Of a stretch of 18,586 nucleotides of DNA, positions 1-6,024 are shown in pieces. The stretch is from positions 1-18,586 of the forward strand of contig JADGJH010000440.1 of NCBI GenBank assembly GCA_027596945.1. Direction: 5' to 3'. Position numbers and translations under genes: made by a program. Position 1 is the first letter of the stretch; every line of letters starts with the position of its first letter. The DNA comes from Physocladia obscura (Eukaryota; Chytridiomycota; Chytridiomycetes; Chytridiales; Chytriomycetaceae). The notes below the pieces were generated by a model. It had not been told where the DNA came from. It did not search any database and saw only the letters and a program-made list of their open reading frames with translations.

Positions 1-171
1 TTCATCTCTTTGATCATTACAATGTTACCCTTGTTATCTACACAAGCTGAGGTCTCATGTATGTATAACAAGTTCAAGGAGAGTCTCTATGTGTATATGT
101 TACGTGACTCAATGATAAATATAAGCTGTTTAATAAGGCAGCTGAAAATCATACAGAAATATTGTATATAA
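1..171 (+). CDS. possible 3' end of an unrecognised gene (open from the window edge)
   Basis: The first reading frame is open from base 1 to a TAA at 169-171, about 56 codons, with in-frame ATGs at 22 and 61. The translation is hydrophobic and Cys/Tyr/Ile-rich and matches nothing I recognise. In such AT-rich DNA an open stretch of this length can arise by chance. It could equally be the last exon of a gene lying to the left. No splice acceptor can be judged because the sequence begins here. Confidence 0.2.
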   Translation, partial: FISLIITMLPLLSTQAEVSCMYNKFKESLYVYMLRDSMINISCLIRQLKIIQKYCI

Positions 172-342
172 AATTTCTTGTGTACTTTACTATCTTTACA
201 CGTTACTTCAGTGTGGTGACCACTGTAGATGGCCTCTATCAATTGTTAGAGCCTCTCAGTTATGATTAGAACTTAAATTCCAAATCTTTAATAAAAGCTT
301 TGTATTTCAATTCTTATTTATTGTACACAAAAAATGGATGGA
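172..342. other. intergenic, AT-rich
   Basis: No credible coding frame, tRNA-like fold or repeat was seen. An AATAAA-type hexamer read on the minus strand lies near 316-321, just beyond the stop of the polyglutamine gene. It could be that gene's polyadenylation signal. Confidence 0.4.
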
Positions 343-782
343 TTATTTTATTTGGCAATGAATTATTCCAGACTGTTGCCACTGGTCATGGAATTTTAAC
401 ACGGTTTGTGCTGGCTGTTGTAGCTGCTGCTGTTGCTGCTGCTGTTGCTGCTGCTGTTGCTGCTGCTGGAGGACTTGCAGGTGCATGCAGTCTTCCAGAT
501 GGGAAATGTGCTCACTGATTGCAGCAAGCACGTATTCCCGGTTAATTCCTGAGACATTGTCGAGGGCATTGGTACAAGTGCTGAGGTTGTCGGTGGAGGG
601 ACAGGGACTGAGTGAGGCCAGCAAGTAGCTGGTCTTGGCAGTGCTCCTATATGACTCCATGTCCTTGCAGATTAAGCACAGGAGGTAAGCCGCGAGAACC
701 ATTGGGGGAACAACTGCACATGATGTGGGTTGTTAAAGAGAAAAAGATAAAACAAATTTTATCCTTGACAAGTCTCCTTACC
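343..782 (-). CDS. unrecognised polyglutamine protein, 3' exons (5' end interrupted by a MITE)
   Basis: The last exon runs from 713 down to the stop at 343. A good intron (781 to 714, 68 nt, donor GTAAGG, acceptor TGTGCAG) joins it to an upstream piece ending at 782. The upstream piece is in phase and reads LVQQ, then VVPPM across the junction. From the ATG at 702 the exon encodes 119 aa: a hydrophobic, Cys-containing N-terminal stretch, a mid-region ending in HISHLEDCMHL, fifteen consecutive Gln, and a short tail ending CQIK. I do not recognise the family. PolyQ next to a helical region is common in fungal transcriptional regulators, but no DNA-binding domain is visible here. The upstream piece stays open to about 836, where the TTAA-flanked element begins, so the real 5' part is either lost, lies beyond the element, or starts at 702. 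Confidence 0.45.
424..468 (-). repeat. CAG/CAA microsatellite encoding polyGln
   Basis: Fifteen glutamine codons on the minus strand. They form a higher-order 12-bp unit, (CAG)3-CAA, repeated three times and followed by three more CAG codons. The regular CAA interruptions suggest the tract grew by duplication of the 12-bp unit rather than by simple triplet slippage. Confidence 0.9.
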
Positions 783-839
783 TTGTTGAACTAGTTTTAA
801 TAAATAAAAACCTTGCAAATAAACAAATCCCAATATTAA

Positions 840-967
840 ACCCCCTACTGTACAGTCCACACACACTTTTCTGTGAAGCTTCTCTAATAAAAAATTGAAT
901 TGATTGAGATTGTACTGCGGCAAGTGATGAATCAACTCAACTTTGAATGGTGTGGGGATTGTTCACT
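840..967 (+). repeat. left terminal inverted repeat of the MITE
   Basis: Matches the reverse complement of 1243-1370 with scattered substitutions and small indels near the tip. Long shared blocks include CTTCTCTAATAAAA, GAGATTGTACTGC, ATCAACTCAACTTTGAATGG and GATTGTTCACT. By eye the identity is somewhat under nine in ten positions. Confidence 0.85.
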
Positions 968-1030
968 CAATGATAGTGACGTGCATTGTGATTTATATGA
1001 GTGTGAGCGTTCACTAAGAAAATTCATTTT

Positions 1031-1087
1031 TGTGACAAATCAACTCTTAGAAGGAGGGTGTGGTTGATTTTAGTGTGATTGTTCACT
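1031..1087 (+). repeat. internal degenerate copy of the MITE arm segment
   Basis: The order GACAAATCAACTC, then GGTGTG, then GATTGTTCACT recurs here in the same orientation as the left arm (about 928-967) and inverted relative to the right arm. The element is therefore built from at least three related copies of a roughly 45-bp unit. Confidence 0.6.
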
Positions 1088-1242
1088 GAAAATGATGTGT
1101 GAGATGTGTTGTGTCTATTTAGGACAAAAAATCCAGATGAATGGACTTTTTCTTTGACCACACAATACTCTCATTCAAATACATACATTATTTTCAGCAA
1201 AGACTCCCACTGAAATAAATCACAATACTCCCACTGTACTTA

Positions 1243-1370
1243 AGTGAACAATCCTCACACCATTCAAAGTTGAGTTGATTTGTCACTTGCAGCAGTACAA
1301 TCTCAGACAATTCAAAATTTTATTAGAGAAGCTCCACAGAAAAGTGTGTGTTGGTGCTGTAGTAGGGGGT
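1243..1370 (-). repeat. right terminal inverted repeat of the MITE
   Basis: Reverse-complement partner of 840-967. Weaker similarity continues inward beyond the 128-bp arm: the motif TTGTGATTTAT occurs at about 988-998 and, inverted, at about 1215-1225. Confidence 0.85.
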
Positions 1371-1516
1371 TTAAATGAAATATAATTGTCTTTTATTTTT
1401 CTCTTATTTTCAACAATTTATTTTTGGTATGTGGCAAATATGGGGCTGCTCATGTGACCTACAGGAAATTTTGATTTCATTTGAGCCAAAAATCTGTTTT
1501 TCATTTCAAGGTGGTT

Positions 1517-1909
1517 ATGTGGGGGTTTTTGCTGCTGGTGATAACAATTGCCAGTGCCAAAAATGGTCTGTATGAACCTTTTTATAGTTCTGATGTCTAT
1601 TGGTTCCTTCCATCATATGTGATGAATGCCAGCCATGACAAACAAGAATTTAGAATCAAGTTTGAAATGTACAACACTCAATACTGGTTGCCACCATCTT
1701 GGTTTTGCAGGTCTATTACTTCTTTCAGCTCAGTATTCAAAGTTAAAAAAGATGTAAATAAGGATGGTGATGGGGGGGCTGATCCTTGTGCAATTACTGG
1801 TGTTGTTGCAGATGAGTTGTTTTTGGCTGCATTAGATGGCAAGAATGCAAACAGACCAGACAAGCCCCAACTTTTTTACACATCAAATGTTTTATATATC
1901 TCAGTTTAG
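1517..1909 (+). CDS. possible secreted protein, unrecognised, probably 3'-truncated
   Basis: From the ATG at 1517 the frame gives about 130 aa. It opens with a textbook-looking signal peptide: a short start, a hydrophobic core FLLLVITIASA, and likely cleavage after the Ala-Ser-Ala region. The mature part is rich in aromatic residues (YEPFYSSDVYWFLP) and has two Cys. The frame continues upstream to 1481 only through non-ATG starts, so 1517 is preferred. The segment 1660-1710 begins GTTTGA and ends TTTTGCAG. It may be a 51-nt intron, and because it is a multiple of three without a stop, both versions stay in frame. The protein ends in VLYISV just where a transposase remnant begins, which suggests the 3' end was lost by insertion or rearrangement. 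No family is recognised. Confidence 0.4.
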   Translation: MWGFLLLVITIASAKNGLYEPFYSSDVYWFLPSYVMNASHDKQEFRIKFEMYNTQYWLPPSWFCRSITSFSSVFKVKKDVNKDGDGGADPCAITGVVADELFLAALDGKNANRPDKPQLFYTSNVLYISV

Positions 1910-2134
1910 ACAATGACATTTGTAATGCAGAAAACTTGCAATCGACGAATTTTTGGGGCCTTTTTGTCAACGTTGCATTTGATTTCAATTGCGGGCAATT
2001 GTTTGAGGTGATTTTCGGAAGATCGCTCCAACCCTTTCCATTGACATGCCATGGAAATAGTAGTTGTAGAGGGCATGCGCTCGCGTGTTTGCATTGGCTT
2101 GCACAGACATAACTTGAACCCGGAGTGATTCCAT
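1906..2134 (-). pseudogene. decayed DNA-transposase fragment (helix-turn-helix N-terminus)
   Basis: From the ATG at 2134 the minus strand reads through a stretch including RAHALYNYYFHGMSMERVG and then FRKSPQTIAR. Two helices joined by a Gly-x-Ser turn and a TI-x-R recognition helix are the usual look of homeodomain-like HTH domains in Tc1/IS630-type DDE transposases. A stop follows directly after TIARN. Similarity seems to resume in other frames with VDKKAPKIRRL, a typical linker before the catalytic domain. No DDE catalytic domain follows. I read it as a broken N-terminal fragment; the family assignment rests on the motif pattern only. It is not the obvious mobiliser of the TTAA element, which would need a piggyBac-type enzyme. 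Confidence 0.45.
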
Positions 2135-2304
2135 CGAAAACTTACAAAAATTGAAGTTTATTTGGAAAAAAGACAAGTGAAATGACAATATTTAATTTCA
2201 AGTTTTTTTAATCATTTGGAAATCATAGAAATTGAATAAACGATGGCAACAACAGAGGTATGTAAAGTTATGAGATTCTATACGTGGATGCAGTAGAAGT
2301 GTGA

Positions 2305-2342
2305 GAAAAAAAAGAAAAAAAAGAAAAAAAAGAAAAAAAAAG
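2305..2342. repeat. A-rich 9-bp tandem repeat, about four units
   Basis: Units of G followed by eight A are repeated four times, the last with one extra A. It lies 19 bp beyond the stop of the mitochondrial carrier gene, so as minus-strand RNA it would be a T/U-rich tract in the 3' UTR. Confidence 0.9.
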
Positions 2343-2360
2343 ATGCCAGACTTCAAAAAA

Positions 2361-3817
2361 TCAATGCCTCGAAAACATATCATGTATCACCATCGAAACA
2401 GCAGTCGCGGGCACAACCTTCACCAAATTCGGAATAATACCACTATAAAGCCCCGCAACGCCATCATGCTTAATGATGCCAAGAAATATTGCCCATGCCG
2501 ATCGTTGCCTCAATCCTATCCGAACATTCAGACCTTCAACCATAAGTCGTCGTCGAATCAAGTCAAAAGGAAAAGTGGCAGATTGCGCTACCGCCGCGCT
2601 GGTTGCTGCAATTGCCAAACTATCGATTGAAACCGCTTTTTGCTTCTGCATCTGCTGTTTTTGTTGTTGCCGTTGAATGTGTACAAGTGTAAGGGTATCG
2701 TAGAGAAGAAAAGACGATGCGAGGTATGGTACTATTCCGGCTAATGAAAGCCCAAAACCACGATAGAGCCCACGCACACCACCTTCGTTGGATATGATAT
2801 CGCGAATAAGTATGGTGACAGAGGTTGCAGGCCGTAGTGAAGAAGTGAAAGAAGTTGGAATTGTGGCAGCATTAAGTGGATAAGAATGCATTAATGCAAC
2901 ACGTGTGCGTAACAAATCCAGAGGATGTGTGAGAGAAACAGAAATAATTCCAGCAAATCCTACATAAGATATAGAACCAATAAATCAATGATATTAAACA
3001 ACAAGAGGCGTTTTCTTATTACCAGCAGCAAGAGCAACATTTGTTTGATGTGAAAACTTGAACACATGTTTATAGTCAACTAGAAGCGACGAAAACAGCT
3101 GAAAACTGGTGAATTGAGAGACAGCAACTTATCAGAAAAAGAAAAGAAGAAAAAAAGGTGAATCATCCCAGAATGAAATGAGGCAAATAAATAATAGGTA
3201 CCGGGGATAGAACGCAAGGCATTCAGAGCATTTGCACGAAACAAAGCCAAACGAAACCCATCCAGTTGCAAAAGCACACGAAAAACTATACGTGACCCAA
3301 GTCGAAGATTTGTTGGCGGAGGAGAGGAAAACGCGCCAGCTTGTAACACAATCTTGAGCCGTTCAAAAGGCGCCGTCACAGACCGCGAAAGCACCGCCGC
3401 AGTAACAACAGCACCTGTATCCGCAACAGCGTCACCGCCGACGCTAATTGTATTGATACCAAACATTCGGTTTGTGCTGTTTATTGAACTAACAGAAGAT
3501 TCTATACCAGTGTCGGCATTGCCAACGCCAGATATATTGCCAACAGCACTGGCGCCGGCGTGCGCCAATTTGCGCCACCGGACAATCGGGCGATTCGGCG
3601 GATGAATGCCGGCACGTAACTCCGGCGCCAACGGCTGTATTGTTTCTGTGATTAGTTGCGATTTTTCTGATGCAATTGTCTCTCGCTTCCGTTGGGATTC
3701 TTGCTCCTTGAGGTTTTGTAGCAGGTACCGAGTGCCGTGACGATTGTCCGGACTAATCTCCCATAATGCATAGATATCGGCAGCAGTGATTACTACCGGA
3801 ACCAGCCAGGAAACCAT
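2361..3817 (-). CDS. mitochondrial carrier (SLC25 family) with long N-terminal extension
   Basis: An inner-mitochondrial-membrane metabolite exchanger. Exons 3817-3202, 3127-3023 and 2959-2361 (introns 74 and 63 nt) give 439 aa. All three signature motifs of the tandem carrier repeats are present: TAPFERLK (P150, E152, K155), THPLDLLRTR (P253, D255, R258) and TFPFDLIRRR (P371, D373, R376). Typical companions follow each: RANALNALRSIP, GLYRGFGLSL and GLYSGIIPNLVKVVP. The late motifs resemble the nucleotide/CoA branch (Leu5, SLC25A42, SLC25A24-like), but the substrate cannot be fixed. About 135 low-complexity residues precede repeat 1, so the protein is longer than the usual 300 aa. For intron 1 the nearer acceptors (CACCAG, TTTCAG) cause early stops. 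The acceptor GATAAG restores VAVSQFTSF, exactly what the family has after the RxxP motif. It diverges from the gene starting at 3879. Confidence 0.9.
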
Positions 3818-3878
3818 ATTTGTGTGTTCTTTTGTGGTTTTTGGTAAATTTCTTTAAATTTGATTTGAAATTTTGGGA
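3818..3878. promoter_or_regulatory. 61-bp divergent intergenic region (shared promoter)
   Basis: It lies between the ATG of the carrier (minus, 3817) and the ATG of the Ser/Thr-rich protein (plus, 3879). It is T/A-rich with TTTAAATTTGATTTGAAATT near its right end. No upstream reading frame separates the genes, so both promoters must lie here or inside the neighbouring coding sequences. Confidence 0.5.
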
Positions 3879-4994
3879 ATGGCAACAAAGAAGTTGACTG
3901 TGGTAATGGCAGAATCATCAGTTTCGACTGCATCGACGCCAGCATCATTGCATGCATTAGCATCAGTATCAGCATCCTCATTATCGTTATCGTCTCCTTT
4001 AACGTTTGCGATTCCCCCGCCACCCTCCAGCTCGAGGCGTCCAATAAACTCTGTCGCAAGCAAAAGGAAACAAGTGATCTCCTCCGGCAGTGTTAGTGTG
4101 AGCGTCGATGATCTCTTGTCGGCGTCGTTTGGGACCAGCTTTACTGATGCCCCCTCTGTTCCTTCTACACCTCCAACAACAACTCCTTCCTCAATTGCAG
4201 TGCTAAAATCTCCGCTAAACCCCTTTCCCTCCACCTCGTCACCCAGTATGTTATCTTCCGTTGCATCACTTGTTTCTCATGTGCCGTTAGCAGTAATATC
4301 TGAAAACGTCAACATCGCGATAACCACAACTTCAACATCTACGATTGATGAAATACCTACTATATCTGCCATACCTGAAACCGCAACCACATCTTTAACG
4401 ATACCGCTCACGGCAATAGAAGAACCTGATAATGGCAATAACATCGATTTTGATGACTGCAAAACCGCTGAAACAACTGTTGAGTTCTCGACGGATATTG
4501 CCCCTGTCCAATTTACCCCAGTTTCGAAAACAGAGAGAGCAACAACAAAAACAACGACGCGCATTGCACTTGTTGTTGATATGCAAGAGTTTCTGGGTAA
4601 CAACAGTCGAGAGGATAATGGCAGTGAAGGCGGAATGGGTAGTTTGTTGGACCTTGCGCTCCGAGATGTGCAAAAAAAAAGGATGGAGACACAAGAGGAT
4701 ATTCTGAAGGAATTGGAGACGATCGATTTAGGTATCAAGGGTGAATTGGAGAGCAGTGATGGAGTTGTGGATGACGACGATTCATCGTCGAGTGGCAGCG
4801 AGACATTAAGTGAATCGGAGAGTGACACGGACTCCGTTAATATTATGGCCACTGTGGACATTGCTACACGAGCGGCCGAGGAAGGAGGGTTCTTTGTTGT
4901 TAGTGCGGAGAATGGAGGGATTAGGAACGAAACAGGAACAGGAGTAAGTACTGCTTTGAAATCTGAGGATTATATCGACAATCCTTGGCGATAA
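3879..4994 (+). CDS. unrecognised Ser/Thr-rich low-complexity protein
   Basis: A single-exon frame of 371 aa from the ATG at 3879. An upstream TTG in frame was not used. The first 250 residues are mostly Ser, Thr, Ala, Pro and Val, with a basic patch SSSRRP...SKRKQ near residues 50-65. The only compact, probably folded part is a charged helical stretch near residues 245-290 containing LLDLALRDVQKKRMETQEDI and LKELETIDLGIKGEL. An acidic Ser tract (VDDDDSSSSGSE) and a short C-terminus EDYIDNPWR follow. No signal peptide or membrane segment is visible. The composition suggests a disordered nuclear or cytoplasmic regulator or scaffold, but no family is recognised. The helical segment and the C-terminal NPW are the parts most likely to be conserved. 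Confidence 0.7.
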   Translation: MATKKLTVVMAESSVSTASTPASLHALASVSASSLSLSSPLTFAIPPPPSSSRRPINSVASKRKQVISSGSVSVSVDDLLSASFGTSFTDAPSVPSTPPTTTPSSIAVLKSPLNPFPSTSSPSMLSSVASLVSHVPLAVISENVNIAITTTSTSTIDEIPTISAIPETATTSLTIPLTAIEEPDNGNNIDFDDCKTAETTVEFSTDIAPVQFTPVSKTERATTKTTTRIALVVDMQEFLGNNSREDNGSEGGMGSLLDLALRDVQKKRMETQEDILKELETIDLGIKGELESSDGVVDDDDSSSSGSETLSESESDTDSVNIMATVDIATRAAEEGGFFVVSAENGGIRNETGTGVSTALKSEDYIDNPWR

Positions 4995-5054
4995 ACTTGC
5001 AAGGCGTATAAATAATATTGGTTGGTTGATTTGATATTGTTTAAACATCAAGAA

Positions 5055-5999
5055 ATGGGTAATGATGGAGGAAGCATACCCAAGCGGCACGAACTTGTGA
5101 GGCTTAAAGCGGCAGGTGAGAAGGCAGATCTCGTGGCGCAGAGCGATGCGGTATGGACGACTTGCGGGCTGGCCAAGACGCCGTTGACGTCGCCAGTGGT
5201 TGTGTGCGGGCTGGGACGGCTGTTCAACAAGGAGAGTGTGCTACGCTTCCTGGTCGACCGTACGGCGTTCGGCGACGGCGGTGAAGCGGCGGCAGGCCAT
5301 GTACGCCGCCTGGCCGATGTGCAGGACCTGGCCCTGGTTCCGGCAACCAACAGTACATCGGCCACACCGCCACAGAGTACACCGGCCGCTTTAGCCGCGC
5401 TCAAAGGCAAGGGATCGGGCCCTCCCTGGCTCTGTCCAGTCACGCTCAAGGAGTTCGGTGCGCCCGGCGTCCCTTCGCATCGCCGCCCGCCTGTCTCGGC
5501 AATGCGTCCGTGTGGCTGCGTCATTGCTAACGCCGCCCTCGCAGTACTCAAAGATTCGGAAAATCTTTGTCTGGCCTGCAGTCGCGTTGTTTCGTCAATC
5601 ATTCCAATCAATCCTTCCGATCCAGGTGTAATTTCAGAACTGGCTGCTGCTGTCAAAGCGGCAAACGACATTGACGATGCAAAGAAGGCAAGCAAAAAGT
5701 CAGTAAAAGACGCAAAGAAGGACAAGAAACGCAAACTGAAAAACCACATCGGTACTGATGGGAAGGAGGACAGAGAGGAGGACGAGAGTGTGACGAAAAA
5801 ACATCATTCCGCGCCATTCTCGTCTGCACGTGCAAATATTGGCATCACGCTTCCCAAGGGTCTCGAAGATCTAGTCAGCAGTGAGACTCTCGCAAAAGGA
5901 CAGTCCGATGCTATCAAAAGTCTTTATGCAAAAGATCCCTCAAAACCAAAAGGAAATTTTCTCACCATGGGCACCTTCAACAGATACACTTCGTTTTAA
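5055..5999 (+). CDS. rtf2: Rtf2, replication termination factor 2 / RING-type nuclear protein
   Basis: Rtf2 proteins were defined at the fission yeast RTS1 replication barrier and are linked to fork pausing and splicing; they carry a degenerate zinc-binding RING. This protein has 314 aa from the ATG at 5055 (upstream TTG at 5022 rejected). The N-terminus MGNDGGSIPKR is the family hallmark. It is followed by WTTCGLAKTPL and SPVVVCGLGRLFNKESVL (Cys 37 and 51), then a second zinc half with CPVTLKEF (Cys 127), RPCGCVIAN (Cys 153, 155) and LCLACSRVV (Cys 172, 175). A Lys-rich linker near 215-240 leads to the conserved C-terminus NFLTMGTFNRYTSF. No intron is seen. The segment 5100-5560 is clearly GC-richer than its surroundings. 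The next gene's ATG is only 25 bp after the stop. Confidence 0.95.
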   Translation: MGNDGGSIPKRHELVRLKAAGEKADLVAQSDAVWTTCGLAKTPLTSPVVVCGLGRLFNKESVLRFLVDRTAFGDGGEAAAGHVRRLADVQDLALVPATNSTSATPPQSTPAALAALKGKGSGPPWLCPVTLKEFGAPGVPSHRRPPVSAMRPCGCVIANAALAVLKDSENLCLACSRVVSSIIPINPSDPGVISELAAAVKAANDIDDAKKASKKSVKDAKKDKKRKLKNHIGTDGKEDREEDESVTKKHHSAPFSSARANIGITLPKGLEDLVSSETLAKGQSDAIKSLYAKDPSKPKGNFLTMGTFNRYTSF

Positions 6000-6024
6000 T
6001 TGTTCAAAAAAATTTATAATAAAT

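Larger units (their letters stand above)
840..1370. mobile_element. MITE-like non-autonomous DNA transposon, TTAA target site (piggyBac-type)
   Basis: A 531-bp element is flanked by TTAA on both sides (836-839 and 1371-1374). Its ends are ACCCCCTACT on the left and AGTAGGGGGT on the right, perfect inverse matches over the first 10 bases. The inversion then continues imperfectly for about 128 bp per arm. No open frame of useful length lies inside, so any transposase must act in trans. The TTAA duplication together with C-rich tips is the classic signature of the piggyBac superfamily; assignment to that superfamily is inference. The interior carries diverged copies of arm segments (see separate entry). 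Confidence 0.85.

Noticed and set aside
836..1374. Assigning the MITE to Tc1/mariner (TA) or PIF/Harbinger (TTA/TAA)
   Set aside because: The flanks do not form matching TA or 3-bp direct repeats at the ends of the inverted arms; TTAA on both sides does.
3854..4234. 126-codon minus-strand frame overlapping the start of the 371-aa gene
   Set aside because: It overlaps the divergent promoter and mirrors the Ser/Thr-rich frame; no splice sites or domain are visible.
4277..4861. 194-codon open frame antisense to the Ser/Thr-rich gene
   Set aside because: It is a shadow of biased codon use; the sense frame has the proper ATG, acidic and helical segments, and sits at a divergent promoter.
5048..5749. 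233-codon open frame antisense to rtf2
   Set aside because: It mirrors the GC-rich rtf2 coding strand, its translation is Ser/Arg/Ala low-complexity, and the sense frame is a clear family match.
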